DNA from: Serinicoccus sediminis
GTDB taxonomy: Bacteria > Actinomycetota > Actinomycetes > Actinomycetales > Dermatophilaceae
Length of the DNA: 64,000 nt
Reading direction: 5' to 3'
Assembly (NCBI RefSeq): GCF_004153545.1
Contig: NZ_SDVA01000002.1
Coordinates: forward strand, 124,001-188,000
Below the pieces are notes generated by a model that ran no database searches, had not been told where the DNA came from, and saw only the letters and a program-made list of their open reading frames with translations. Of the stretch, positions 24,595 through 32,972 are shown piece after piece (within the stretch, counting starts at the first letter, position 1; each line of letters starts with the position of its first letter). Position numbers and translations under genes: made by a program.

Positions 24595-25020
24595 ATGGAT
24601 CCAGACACCAGCTCTCCCCTGACCGACCTCGACGGGGTCTTCAACGGCTTCTCGGTCGACGACCTCGACGCCGCCGAGGCGTTCTACCGCGACGTGCTCG
24701 GGGTGCCCGTCGGGCGGGAGGACGAGCCCATGGGCATGCTGGAGCTGCAGCTCGGGCAGCGTCGGGTGCTCGTCTACCCCAAGGGTGAGGCCCACCAGCC
24801 GGCGACCTACACCGTCCTGAACTTCCCCACCGACGACATCCAGGCAGCCGTGCGGGCGCTCACCGACCGCGGGGTGGAGTTCCTGCGCTACGACGGCATG
24901 CCGCAGGACGACCTGGGCGTGGTGACCTCCGGTGAGGGTCCGCCCATCGCCTGGTTCGCCGACCCCGCGGGCAACGTGCACTCCGTCATCGAGCTCGGCC
25001 CGGAGCCGAGCCAGGAGTAG
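24595..25020 (+). CDS. VOC (glyoxalase-like) family protein
   Basis: A 141-residue vicinal-oxygen-chelate fold protein with two beta-alpha-beta-beta-beta modules: FNGFSVDDLDAAEAFYRDVLGVPVGRE in the first, and TVLNFPTDDIQAAVRALTDRGVEFLRY with IAWFADPAGNVHSVIEL in the second. The Glu of SVIEL is a usual metal ligand, but the His expected in the first strand is replaced (GFSV), so metal binding and catalysis are uncertain. Proteins of this kind range from antibiotic-binding to dioxygenase-like. ATG at 24595. It is a single gene divergent from the MarR/MFS pair. Confidence 0.82.
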   Translation: MDPDTSSPLTDLDGVFNGFSVDDLDAAEAFYRDVLGVPVGREDEPMGMLELQLGQRRVLVYPKGEAHQPATYTVLNFPTDDIQAAVRALTDRGVEFLRYDGMPQDDLGVVTSGEGPPIAWFADPAGNVHSVIELGPEPSQE

Positions 25021-25031
25021 CTCGACCGGCC

Positions 25032-25075
25032 GCGTCGCCCCGCGGGCGGCGTCGCCCCGCGGGCGGCGTCGTCCA
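25032..25075. repeat. 17-bp direct repeat
   Basis: GCGTCGCCCCGCGGGCG starts at 25032 and 25049, and a third partial copy begins at 25066. It is a short tandem duplication in the spacer between the VOC and SDR genes. Confidence 0.7.
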
Positions 25076-25164
25076 TCGACCGGTGGGTCTCGTCGCGGCG
25101 TCGTCCGTCGGGCGGTGCGGCGCCACCGGCCGCGCGCTGCCGGGCCGGGTGGTAGACCTGCGGT

Positions 25165-26169
25165 ATGCGCATCCTGCTGCTGGGCGGCACCGCCTTCCTC
25201 TCCCGTGCGACCGCGACCGAGGCGGTGCGCCGCGGGCACGACGTCACCTGTCTCGCGCGGGGCTCCGCCCCGGCGCCGGGGGGCGTCCGCTTCGAGCGGG
25301 GCGACCGTGACGAGGCGGACGGGCTCGCCCCGGTCCGGGACGAGCGGTGGGACGCGGTCGTCGACGTGTCGCGCCAGCCGGGGCAGGTGCGGCGGGCGGT
25401 CGCCGAGCTCGACACGCCGCACTGGGTCTTCGTGTCGACAGCCAACGTCTACGCCCCGCCCGCCGAGGGGACGGCGGGCCGGGCCCCGACCGAGACGGAC
25501 CCCCTGCTCGACCCGCTCGAGGCGGACGTCATGTCCACGATGGAGGAGTACGGCCCCGCCAAGGTGGCCTGCGAGCAGGCGGTGACCTCGGGGGCGCGGC
25601 GACACCGAGGCACCGCCACCCTCGTGCGGGCCGGGCTCATCGGTGGGCCGGGGGACACGTCCGGACGCGTGGGCTACTGGCCCTGGCGCTTCGCCCACCC
25701 GAGCGGTCCGGACGTGCTGGCCCCGGACGACCCCGACTTCCCCGTCGCCTTCGTCGACGTCCGCGACCTGGCCGCCTGGCTGGTGGACGCCGCGGAGCAG
25801 CGGGTGGACGGCGCCTTCAACGCCACCGGGCCGGTGGCGCCGCTAACCGACGTGCTCGATGCGGCCCGCGAGGCAGCCGGGGCTCAGGTCGGTGTGCGGC
25901 CGGTGGCGCCTGCCCGGCTCGCCGAGCTCGGCGTGAACCCCTGGATGGGCCCGCGGTCGATGCCGCTGTGGATCGACGACCCCGCGCTGCGGTCGTTCGC
26001 CGCGCTCGACACCACCCGCGCGCGAGCTGCCGGGCTGCGCACCCGACCGGTTGTCGAGACGCTGCGCGACACCCTCGCCTGGGAGGAGACGCGCCAGACG
26101 CCCCGGGCCGCCGGGCTCACCGACGACGAGGAGCGGGAGATCCGCGAGGTGCTGGACGCTCGGGCCTGA
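25165..26169 (+). CDS. NAD-dependent epimerase/dehydratase family protein
   Basis: A 334-residue extended short-chain dehydrogenase fold. The nucleotide loop is MRILLLGGTAFLSRATATEAVRRGHDV (about 1-27), a GGTxFLxR variant of GGTGFxG seen in actinobacterial SDR/epimerase relatives. FVSTANVYAPP (near 94) is the strand carrying the catalytic Ser/Thr, and the expected YxxxK is present as EEYGPAKVACEQ (near 133). Late helices carry WMGPRSMPLWIDDP. Substrate unknown; the odd P-loop suggests it is not a classical sugar epimerase. ATG at 25165 follows a GGTAGACCT box. Confidence 0.82.
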   Translation: MRILLLGGTAFLSRATATEAVRRGHDVTCLARGSAPAPGGVRFERGDRDEADGLAPVRDERWDAVVDVSRQPGQVRRAVAELDTPHWVFVSTANVYAPPAEGTAGRAPTETDPLLDPLEADVMSTMEEYGPAKVACEQAVTSGARRHRGTATLVRAGLIGGPGDTSGRVGYWPWRFAHPSGPDVLAPDDPDFPVAFVDVRDLAAWLVDAAEQRVDGAFNATGPVAPLTDVLDAAREAAGAQVGVRPVAPARLAELGVNPWMGPRSMPLWIDDPALRSFAALDTTRARAAGLRTRPVVETLRDTLAWEETRQTPRAAGLTDDEEREIREVLDARA

Positions 26170-26193
26170 GCCGGGTCAGCCCGGTGGAGGGGG

Positions 26194-26280
26194 CAACCAT
26201 CTGCGGCGCCCGGACGGCCCGTAGGCAACCACACGCGGCGCCCGGACGGCCCGTAGGCAACCACACGCGGCGCCCGGTCA
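26194..26280. repeat. 32-bp direct repeat array
   Basis: Two full and one partial unit start at 26194, 26226 and 26258. Each begins CAACCA and contains GCGGCGCCCGGACGGCCCG before GTAGG. The array fills the space between the convergent SDR and lactonase genes and reaches into the lactonase stop codon. Confidence 0.8.
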
Positions 26281-27318
26281 GAGCTGCACGGAGCGCGCCC
26301 AGTTGGCGCCGTTGCCGGTCTCGGCCCGGGCGACCTCCTGGAGCAGACCCCCCTCGTCGACGGCGACCAGCGCGACCGCCGTGTCCCGCTCGCCCGTGAC
26401 GAGGGCATACCGGTCGTCGTGGAGCACGACGAACCCCCGGGGCTGCGCGACCGTCCCGACGATCGACGCCGCCTCGCCGAGCGAGCCGTCCGGCGCCACC
26501 GGCAGGCACGCGAGGGTCGACTCGGTGCGCTCGCTGGCCAGCAGGAAGGTCCCCTGCCGCGCCAGGTGCAGGTCGGCTCCCCAGACGAGGTGCCCCTCGA
26601 CGGGGTCCGCCCCGAGCTCGCTGTGCTGCAGACCGCGGTCCTGGGCGTAGGCGGGCGTGGCCTCGCGCATCGTGAGGTCGCCGCTCCCGTCCCGGTCGTA
26701 GGTCAGGACCTCGCCGGAGAACTCGGTCATCACGTAGGCCCGCTCCTGCGTGTCGTCGAGCACGAGGTGGCGCGGGCCGGACCCGTCCGGCGCCGCGGCG
26801 GTGGGCGGGGCGAGCGGGGTGAGGCCGCCCCCGGGCGACAGGGAGTACTGCGCGACGACGTCGGCCCCGAGCGAGACGACGTAGAGGTGCCGCCCGTCCC
26901 CGGCGAGCGCGGCGCAGTGCGCGTTGGGCCAGGACACCTCGGCCGTCGGCTCCTCGACGTGCCCCTCATCGCCGACGGGGAAGACCTGTGCGCTGCCGCC
27001 GCCGTAGGACGCGCCCACCAGCAGCGTCCCGCCGTGCGCGAGCGCGAGGTAGCTCATCGAGCTCGCGACGTCGGTGCGGTCGAGGTGCTCCAGGCGCCCC
27101 GACTCGCGGTCGAGCGCGAAGACGTCGATGCCGGGCGGGTCGCCCTTGGCCGCGGCATACACCAGGTCACGCTCGGCGTCGACGGCGAAGGTGCCGCACC
27201 CCTGCCCGACCTCGCTCACCGCGACCCGCTCGAGGGTCGGCGGCTGCGCGCGGGTGTCGACGCGGAAGGTGCTGATCGTGCTGTCGGCGGCGTTGGCCAC
27301 GAGGACGAGTTCGGTCAT
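26278..27318 (-). CDS. Lactonase family protein (6-phosphogluconolactonase-like beta-propeller)
   Basis: A 346-residue seven-bladed propeller of the YbhE/Pgl-like lactonase group, in which bacterial members hydrolyse 6-phosphogluconolactone. Blades repeat a strand-turn pattern such as GTFAVDAERDLVYAAAKGDPPGIDVFALDRESGRLEHL, ALAGDGRHLYVVSLGADVVAQYSLSPGG and LVLDDTQERAYVMTEFSGEVLTYDRD (blocks only). No signal peptide is visible. Start ATG at 27318 lies 6 nt after TACCGT, predicting a leaderless transcript, and the longer reading upstream is not conserved-looking. It sits just upstream of two tandem 68-bp elements. Activity on 6-phosphogluconolactone is inferred from family only. Confidence 0.8.
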   Translation of the reverse strand: MTELVLVANAADSTISTFRVDTRAQPPTLERVAVSEVGQGCGTFAVDAERDLVYAAAKGDPPGIDVFALDRESGRLEHLDRTDVASSMSYLALAHGGTLLVGASYGGGSAQVFPVGDEGHVEEPTAEVSWPNAHCAALAGDGRHLYVVSLGADVVAQYSLSPGGGLTPLAPPTAAAPDGSGPRHLVLDDTQERAYVMTEFSGEVLTYDRDGSGDLTMREATPAYAQDRGLQHSELGADPVEGHLVWGADLHLARQGTFLLASERTESTLACLPVAPDGSLGEAASIVGTVAQPRGFVVLHDDRYALVTGERDTAVALVAVDEGGLLQEVARAETGNGANWARSVQL

Positions 27319-27381
27319 GCCCCCACGGTATGCCGTGCCACCCCCACCCGGCAGGCGCGGGCGGCGCAGCCCCCCTCGAAA

Positions 27382-27449
27382 CCTGAGCAGAGAACGGTGC
27401 CTCACGCAGGGGTTGCAGCCCCTGCCTCGACGGCCTTTCTCTGCTCAGG
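27382..27449. repeat. 68-bp dyad element, copy D
   Basis: Left end CCTGAGCAGAGAACGG and right end CCTTTCTCTGCTCAGG. Inside is a nested stem GCAGGGG-TTGCAG-CCCCTGC and CGACG before the right arm. It is the first of a tandem pair 35 bp apart. Confidence 0.9.
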
Positions 27450-27484
27450 TGCGGCTCCGGCCAGACGACCCGGCCCCCTCGAAA

Positions 27485-27552
27485 CCTGAGCAAAGAACGG
27501 TGGCCCACGCAGGGGTTGCAGCCCCTGCCTCGACGGCCTTTCTCTGCTCAGG
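27485..27552. repeat. 68-bp dyad element, copy E
   Basis: Nearly identical to copy D (left arm CCTGAGCAAAGAACGG, one change), with the same nested hairpin and the preceding CCCCTCGAAA also duplicated, so the pair arose by recent duplication of about 103 bp. It lies downstream of the GH13 gene. Confidence 0.9.
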
Positions 27553-27576
27553 CTCGGCGCGAGCCCGCGCCCAGGC

Positions 27577-28824
27577 TCAGCCCCCGGAGGCCCAGCGGAA
27601 GACCTCGCCGTCCGGGCCCGTGACGGTCACCGACGCCGTCGGCGCGAGCGTGACCTGCACCCGGAGCCACTGGTCCTGCCCCGAGGAGACGTAGGTGAGC
27701 TGCTCGTTGGTGCGGTCCTCCACCTGGGTGCGGGCGCGGGCGAGCCACGGGTGCCGGCGGCGCAGCCCGATGAGCTCGCGGTGCAGCGCGAGCATCCACG
27801 CCCCGTCCTGGCCGAGGTCGGCAGGGCTGTCCGGCAGCGCCGGGCGGATCGCGTCGTCCCCGCCGAGCCGCTCCTCCTTGACCCCCTGGAAGGCGTGCTC
27901 GTCGCCGTAGTAGACCGACGGCATACCGCCGACCGTCATGAGCACGGCCAGCCCGATCACCGCCCCGTCGTCCCCCACCTTGCTCGCGATCCGGGTGACG
28001 TCGTGGTTGCCGACGAAGGTCTGCGGCACGAACGAGCCCAGCAGGGTGTCGTGCTCGCCCAGCGCGTGCGCCAGCTCCCAGCAGTTGGTGTCGGCGACCG
28101 AGCTCCAGATGGCCTTCCAGAGCATGTACTGCGTGACGGTGTCCACGCCGCTGGCCTCGACGAACCCGGCGTAGTCGCCGTGGATGACCTCACCGACGAA
28201 GAGCGCGTCCGGGAACTCCTCGCGCACCCGCGCGGTGACACGTGCCCAGAAGTCGGTGGGGACGGCGTACGCCACGTCGAGCCGCCACCCGGCGATCCCG
28301 CGCCGCAGCCAGCGCAGCATGACGTCGACGACGAGGTCCTCGACGCCAGGATGCCCGTGGTCCAGCTCGACGAGGCCTTCGTGCCCCTCCCAGGACGCCG
28401 GGCGGCCGTCCTCCCCCTGCTTGAGCATCGAGGAGGTATGCGGGTCGCTCACCATCGGGTGGTCCGCGCCGACGTGGTTGAACACACCGTCGAGCAGCAC
28501 CGACAGGCCCCGCTCGCGGCACTGCTCGAGCAGGTGGTCCAGGTCGGACTCGTCCCCCAGCCGCGGGTCGACGCGGCTGTGGTCGAGGGTGTCGTAGCCG
28601 TGGCTGCGGGAGGCGAAGACCGGACCGAGGAGCAGACCCGAGCAGCCCAGCTCGACCGCCTCGTCGAGCCACGCCTCGAGCCTGGGCAGCCGGTGCTCGA
28701 CCGTCGCGTCCGCGGGGTCGCCCTCCAGGACGGCGGGCGCCCCCACGGCGCCGAGCGGGTAGACGTGCCACCAGATGGCGTGGTCCAGCAGTCGGTCGGC
28801 GCCGGGGGCGGGAGGACGAGGCAT
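27577..28824 (-). CDS. Alpha-amylase family (GH13) glycoside hydrolase
   Basis: A 415-residue cytoplasmic GH13 enzyme (no signal peptide). All four catalytic regions are present: DGVFNHVGADH (region I, near 112), GWRLDVAYAVP with nucleophile Asp (region II, near 181), LFVGEVIHGDY with acid/base Glu (III, near 208) and FVGNHDVTRI with the transition-state Asp (IV, near 269). The N-terminus WWHVYPLGAVGAP and LLLGPVFASRSHGYDTLDH define the barrel start. It is short for the family and has a reduced C-terminal domain; it could be a maltase or trehalose-forming-type enzyme, but the substrate is not clear. A pair of 68-bp elements follows it. Confidence 0.85.
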   Translation of the reverse strand: MPRPPAPGADRLLDHAIWWHVYPLGAVGAPAVLEGDPADATVEHRLPRLEAWLDEAVELGCSGLLLGPVFASRSHGYDTLDHSRVDPRLGDESDLDHLLEQCRERGLSVLLDGVFNHVGADHPMVSDPHTSSMLKQGEDGRPASWEGHEGLVELDHGHPGVEDLVVDVMLRWLRRGIAGWRLDVAYAVPTDFWARVTARVREEFPDALFVGEVIHGDYAGFVEASGVDTVTQYMLWKAIWSSVADTNCWELAHALGEHDTLLGSFVPQTFVGNHDVTRIASKVGDDGAVIGLAVLMTVGGMPSVYYGDEHAFQGVKEERLGGDDAIRPALPDSPADLGQDGAWMLALHRELIGLRRRHPWLARARTQVEDRTNEQLTYVSSGQDQWLRVQVTLAPTASVTVTGPDGEVFRWASGG

Positions 28825-28873
28825 GGCACCCAGTCTCCCAGCACCGGCGGGTCAGCCGTCGGTCAGCCTTATC

Positions 28874-29467
28874 TCACCACCGGTGGGCGACGTCGACCAC
28901 CAGCCGCTGACCGGACCCGGGACCGTCGAGGACGAAGACCCGCATCGGCAGCCGGGCCCGCACCCCGAGGCCGATGGACGTCTGCCCCTCGAAGCTCCCG
29001 CCCAGGCGCACCTGGCGCAGCGTGCTGTAGCCGGCGGTGCCGACGAGCTCGGCGGGATTGGCCGGGTCGTAGGTGGCGTCGCCGTCGGCGTCGTAGGCCG
29101 GGTTGCCGACCAGGACCTCGATCTTCGCGCCGCCGCGCAGCGACAGCGCCTGCCCGCTGCCCGGGGCGCGGTAGGTGCTGACGTAGCGCACGGCATACTC
29201 CCCGGCGTCGCCGGAGATGTCGACGACGACCCGGTCGAAGCAGGTGTGCCGGCCGGACCGGACATTCGTGATCGGCGACTGCGCGGTGTCGTAGCCGGTG
29301 ACCTTGGGCAGCGAGCCCCAGGTGATGCCGCAGTAGGGCGCGGCCTGCGCGGCCGGGGCGGCGACCGCCAGCGGAGCCAGCGCGCCGACGGCCAGCAGCG
29401 CGCCGGCCAGCAGGGTGCGGGGTGTCGCGCACAGCGCGCGGCGGGGGGTGGGGCGGGTGGTGCTCAT
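28874..29467 (-). CDS. Secreted AMIN-like domain protein
   Basis: A 197-residue exported protein. Residues 1-43 are a signal peptide: RPTPRRALCATPRTLLAGALLAVGALAPLAVA followed by an AxA-type cleavage region ending AAQAAP. There is no lipobox. The mature part has the pattern of an actinobacterial AMIN-like domain: HTCFDRVVVDISGDAGEYAVRYV and GSFEGQTSIGLGVRARLPMRVFVLDGPGSGQRLVVDVAHRW (blocks quoted), plus paired cysteines at CGITW and HTCFD. AMIN-type domains bind cell-wall material, so a peptidoglycan or surface role is likely but unproven. It stands between the GH13 gene and a divergent FadH gene. Confidence 0.78.
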   Translation of the reverse strand: MSTTRPTPRRALCATPRTLLAGALLAVGALAPLAVAAPAAQAAPYCGITWGSLPKVTGYDTAQSPITNVRSGRHTCFDRVVVDISGDAGEYAVRYVSTYRAPGSGQALSLRGGAKIEVLVGNPAYDADGDATYDPANPAELVGTAGYSTLRQVRLGGSFEGQTSIGLGVRARLPMRVFVLDGPGSGQRLVVDVAHRW

Positions 29468-29607
29468 GACGACCTCCTTGTCGGGTGACGTGGGTGTGCA
29501 CGTCCCTGGCCCAGAGCACGCGGGACGCCGCCAGATACCTCCGTCCGCCCGGCTGGACGCACGACCGGTCGGGATCGACGCGCCGCCGCCGTGGCTACCC
29601 TGTCGAC

Positions 29608-31647
29608 ATGCCCGGCCCGAGCGCCTACCCGCACCTGCTGAGCCCCGTCCGCCTCGGCCACCTCACGCTGCCCAACCGGGTCGTCATGGGGTCGATGCAC
29701 ACCAAGCTCGAGGACCGCGCGCGCGACATCGACAAGCTGGCCGCCTTCTTCGCCGAGCGCGCCCGGGGCGGGGTGGGGCTCATGGTCACTGGCGGGTATG
29801 CCCCGGGCTGGCGCGGGTGGCTGCTGCCGTTCGGCTCGAGCATGGTCAGGTCGGCGCAGGCCCGGCGGCACCGCACGGTCACCGACGCCGTGCACGGGCA
29901 CGACGGCCGCATCCTGCTGCAGCTCCTGCACGCCGGCCGCTACGCGTACCACCCGTTCGCCCAGGGGGCCTCCGCCGCGAAGTCCCCCATCACACCGTTC
30001 CGACCCTCGGCCCTGACCACCCGCCAGGTGGAGCGCACGGTCGACGACTTCGCGCGCTCGGCCCGGCTCGCCCAGCAGGCGGGCTACGACGGCGTCGAGA
30101 TCATGGGCTCCGAGGGCTACCTCGTCAACCAGATGCTCACGGCGCGGACCAACGACCGGACCGACGCCTGGGGCGGCTCGGCGAGGGCCCGGATGCGCTT
30201 CCCGGTCGAGATCGTGCGGCGCACCCGCGAGCTGGTGGGGGACGACTTCGTCGTGCAGTACCGCATGAGCCTGCTCGACCTCGTCCCCGACGGGCAGGAC
30301 TGGGCCGAGACGGTCGACCTGGCGCACCAGCTGGTGGAGGCCGGCGTGACCTGCATCAACACCGGCATCGGCTGGCACGAGTCGCGGATCCCCACCATCG
30401 TCACCTCCGTGCCGAGGGCGGCCTTCACCTGGGTGACCGCGCGGCTACGGGCGGAGATCGGGATCCCCGTCATCGCCTCCAACCGGATCAACCGGCCCGA
30501 GGTGGCCGAGCGCATCGTCGCCACCGGCGAGGCCGACCTGGTGTCGATGGCCCGGCCCCTGCTGGCCGACGCCGACTGGGTGCGCAAGGCGCAGGAGGGG
30601 CGCAGCGCCGAGATCGTCCCGTGCATCGCCTGCAACCAGGCCTGCCTGGACCACACCTTTGCCAACCGCCGCGCGACCTGCATCCTCAACCCGCGCTCGG
30701 CGCACGAGACAGAGCTCGTGCTGGAGCCGACGCGCCGGGCCAGGACGGTCGCCGTCGTGGGTGCCGGACCGGCCGGGCTGGCCGCTGCGGTGGAGCTGGC
30801 CGGGCGCGGGCACGCCGTCGAGCTCTTCGAGGCCCAGGAGCAGGTCGGTGGGCAGTTCCGGCTGGCCGCGCAGATCCCGGGCAAGGAGGAGTTCTGCGAG
30901 GCGCTCGCCTACTACGAGCACCTGCTCGGGGTCCGCGGCGTCACCACCCACCTGGGTGCGCCGGTCACGCCGGAGCGGCTCGCCGGCTTCGACGAGGTCG
31001 TCGTCGCCACCGGCGTCGTCCCGCGGGTGCCCGACATCCCGGGGGTGGACCACCCCAGTGTCCTGAGCTACCCCGAGGCCATCCGCGACCCCGGCCGGGT
31101 CGGGAAGCGGGTGGCGGTCATCGGGGCGGGCGGCATCGGCTTCGACGTCAGCAGCGCGCTGCTGCACGAGCACGACGAGACGGTGCAGCAGTGGCGCGAG
31201 CGCTGGGGGGTCGCCGACCCCTGGGTGGTCCGCGGCGGGGTGGGCGAGAAGCAGCAGCCACCGGCCCCTCGGGAGGTCCACCTCGTGCAGCGCAAGACCT
31301 CCCGGCACGGCGCCGGGCTGGGGAAGACGACGGGGTGGGTCCACCGGGCCGAGCTCGCCGACGCCGGGGTGCGGCTGGTGGGCGGCGCGGAGTACGTCCG
31401 GATCGACGACGACGGGCTGCACCTCACCCTGCCCGCGGGCGACGGGGAGAAGGAGGAGCGGGTGGCGCACGTCATACCGGTCGACAGCGTGGTCCTCTGC
31501 GCCGGGCAGGAGTCGGTGACCGACCTCGTCGAGCCGGTGCGCGCGCTGGGGATGCCGGTGCACGTCATCGGCGGGGCCGACGTCGCCGCCGAGCTGGACG
31601 CCGAGCGGGCGATCCGGCAGGCGACCGAGCTGGCCGCCCGCCTCTGA
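29608..31647 (+). CDS. NADPH-dependent 2,4-dienoyl-CoA reductase-like enzyme
   Basis: A 679-residue FadH-type enzyme containing FMN, a [4Fe-4S] cluster and FAD; it reduces conjugated dienoyl-CoA for beta-oxidation of unsaturated fatty acids. The old-yellow-enzyme barrel (1-335) begins HLLSPVRLGHLTLPNRVVMGS and has VQYRMSLLDL. Cluster cysteines are in CIACNQACLDHTF with CILNP (near 340-365). The FAD/NADPH part starts VAVVGAGPAGLAAAVELAGRGHAVELFEA (near 380) and has a second dinucleotide motif VAVIGAGGIGFDVSSALL. Predicted leaderless: TACCCT is 6 nt before the ATG at 29608. Relatives also reduce other enoates, so the exact substrate is inferred. Confidence 0.87.
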   Translation: MPGPSAYPHLLSPVRLGHLTLPNRVVMGSMHTKLEDRARDIDKLAAFFAERARGGVGLMVTGGYAPGWRGWLLPFGSSMVRSAQARRHRTVTDAVHGHDGRILLQLLHAGRYAYHPFAQGASAAKSPITPFRPSALTTRQVERTVDDFARSARLAQQAGYDGVEIMGSEGYLVNQMLTARTNDRTDAWGGSARARMRFPVEIVRRTRELVGDDFVVQYRMSLLDLVPDGQDWAETVDLAHQLVEAGVTCINTGIGWHESRIPTIVTSVPRAAFTWVTARLRAEIGIPVIASNRINRPEVAERIVATGEADLVSMARPLLADADWVRKAQEGRSAEIVPCIACNQACLDHTFANRRATCILNPRSAHETELVLEPTRRARTVAVVGAGPAGLAAAVELAGRGHAVELFEAQEQVGGQFRLAAQIPGKEEFCEALAYYEHLLGVRGVTTHLGAPVTPERLAGFDEVVVATGVVPRVPDIPGVDHPSVLSYPEAIRDPGRVGKRVAVIGAGGIGFDVSSALLHEHDETVQQWRERWGVADPWVVRGGVGEKQQPPAPREVHLVQRKTSRHGAGLGKTTGWVHRAELADAGVRLVGGAEYVRIDDDGLHLTLPAGDGEKEERVAHVIPVDSVVLCAGQESVTDLVEPVRALGMPVHVIGGADVAAELDAERAIRQATELAARL

Positions 31648-31686
31648 CGGCGGGTGGGGGTCAGGGGCGGCGAGCCCAGGCCGCCG

Positions 31687-32328
31687 TCACACCGGGCTCG
31701 GGTATGCCGCCCGGGTCGCGGTCACGGAGGCCGGCTCCGAGGCGGTCGTGCCGGGGGTCGGCTGCGGGGTGCCGGCGGTCAGCGCCAGCGGGACGACCCC
31801 GGTCCACACGGTGGGGTCCTCGGCGGGGTCGGTGCCGCCGGTACGGGCCTTGAGCAGCCAGGAGCCGTCGACGATCGGGAGCGCCAGGCAGCTGGTCGCC
31901 CGCAGCTCCTTGCCGGTGCTGGACCGGACCTCCGCCGTCCTCCCGGGCAGCAACCGGTCGGTCAACCGCTCCAGCGCCCCCGTCGCCTCCTCCTGGCCGA
32001 GCTCGACGGTCGTGCCGCGCAGCACGGCGCTGCGGTAGTTCGCCGAGGAGTCGAAGGCGGTCTCCGCCACCACCAGCCCGTCGAGGGCTACGACGGTGAG
32101 CGTCACCGGGGCACCGGTGAGCACATGGCGCAGCGCCCCCGCACCGGTCGAACCGTGCAGCAGCACCCGGTCACCGTCCCGGGCGACCAGCAGCGGCACC
32201 GACCACGGCTCCCCGTCGACGACGGTGGACAGCACGCCCACCGGCATCGCGTCGAGGAGGTCGTCGAGCGCGGCGCGGTCGGCGAGGTAGCGGTCCGGCT
32301 TGCGGGTCGGGGTCGAGAGATCCGGCAC
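31687..32328 (-). CDS. Pyridoxamine 5'-phosphate oxidase family (FMN-binding split barrel) protein
   Basis: A 213-residue split-barrel flavin-binding-like protein. DLLDAMPVGVLSTVVDGEPWSVPLLVARDGDRVLLHGSTGAG, then LTGAPVTLTVVALDGLVV and SANYRSAVLRGTTVEL, is the pattern of the NimA/PNPOx-like group, which includes F420-, FMN- and haem-binding members and nitroimidazole resistance proteins. Later LRATSCLALPI and LLKARTGG conform. GTG at 32328 is the likely start. It is probably a flavin-binding reductase or stress protein; substrate is unknown. The gene follows FadH in convergent orientation 39 bp apart. Confidence 0.8.
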   Translation of the reverse strand: MPDLSTPTRKPDRYLADRAALDDLLDAMPVGVLSTVVDGEPWSVPLLVARDGDRVLLHGSTGAGALRHVLTGAPVTLTVVALDGLVVAETAFDSSANYRSAVLRGTTVELGQEEATGALERLTDRLLPGRTAEVRSSTGKELRATSCLALPIVDGSWLLKARTGGTDPAEDPTVWTGVVPLALTAGTPQPTPGTTASEPASVTATRAAYPSPV

Positions 32329-32405
32329 ACCGTCATCCTGCCGCACCGGGCGGTCGCCGTTCACGCACCGGCACCCCGCCACGGCGAGTCGCTCCGGCCC
32401 CCTCG

Positions 32406-32882
32406 CTAGGAGGTCTGGAGCAGGTCGACACCGAGCACCGCGAGGGCCCCGAAGGCGACGCCCCAGATGACGATGGAAAGGACCTGCCACCCGATGACCC
32501 CCCGGGTGCTCGCGCCGAAGGCCACCAGCGCGCCCGAGGTGATCTGGCTCGGCAGCACGGTCTGCCCCAGCAGGCTCACCCCCGGCACCCCGAACCGGTC
32601 GAGCATCCGGCGCAGACGCTGCTTGCGGGGGGACATCTCCTCGAGGGGCTGCACCCCGCGGCGCGCGCGCAGCCGGTCGGCCGACAGCACCACCAGCACC
32701 ATCGACAGGACGTTGCCGACCACCGCGGCCAGCACGGCCACGACGGGGTTCATCCCGGCCACGATGCCGATGACCGACCCGACGTAGCTCTCGACGAACG
32801 GGATGGCGGCGGCGAGCATCACCCCCAGCCACCGGAGGAGGGCGGGCAGCCCGGAGGTGAAGTCCTGCAGGTTCTCGATCAT
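32406..32882 (-). CDS. Small multidrug export (Sm_multidrug_ex) family membrane protein
   Basis: A 158-residue membrane protein with about four helices: LRWLGVMLAAAIPFVESYVGSVIGIVAGM, VVAVLAAVVGNVLSMVLVVLS, FGVPGVSLLGQTVLPSQITSGALVAFGAS and VLSIVIWGVAFGALAVLGV (blocks). The ESYVGSVIG and PSQITSGAL sequences are the family hallmarks; the name implies export but evidence for drug efflux is weak. It is divergent from a TetR regulator across 90 bp with two repeated dyads, so it is the likely target. ATG at 32882 directly begins MIENLQDF. Confidence 0.82.
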   Translation of the reverse strand: MIENLQDFTSGLPALLRWLGVMLAAAIPFVESYVGSVIGIVAGMNPVVAVLAAVVGNVLSMVLVVLSADRLRARRGVQPLEEMSPRKQRLRRMLDRFGVPGVSLLGQTVLPSQITSGALVAFGASTRGVIGWQVLSIVIWGVAFGALAVLGVDLLQTS

Positions 32883-32905
32883 GGTGTCCCTGGGATGGCG
32901 GTGGG

Positions 32906-32947
32906 CTAGTACGCTCTGCTAACACCCACGCTAGCACGCTGTGCCAG
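32906..32947. promoter_or_regulatory. Two tandem TetR-type operators between divergent genes
   Basis: CTAGTACGCTCTGCTAA (32906-32922) and CTAGCACGCTGTGCCAG (32931-32947) are two copies of the same imperfect 17-bp palindrome, 25 bp apart (start to start), in the 90 bp between the exporter and the TetR gene. Confidence 0.65.
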
Positions 32948-32972
32948 TACGGCGTACCAATGAGGGAGCACC

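Noticed and set aside
3203-27552. 68-bp elements as insertion-sequence remnants
   Set aside because: No transposase fragment is linked to any copy and I see no flanking target duplication; kept as a repeat family only.
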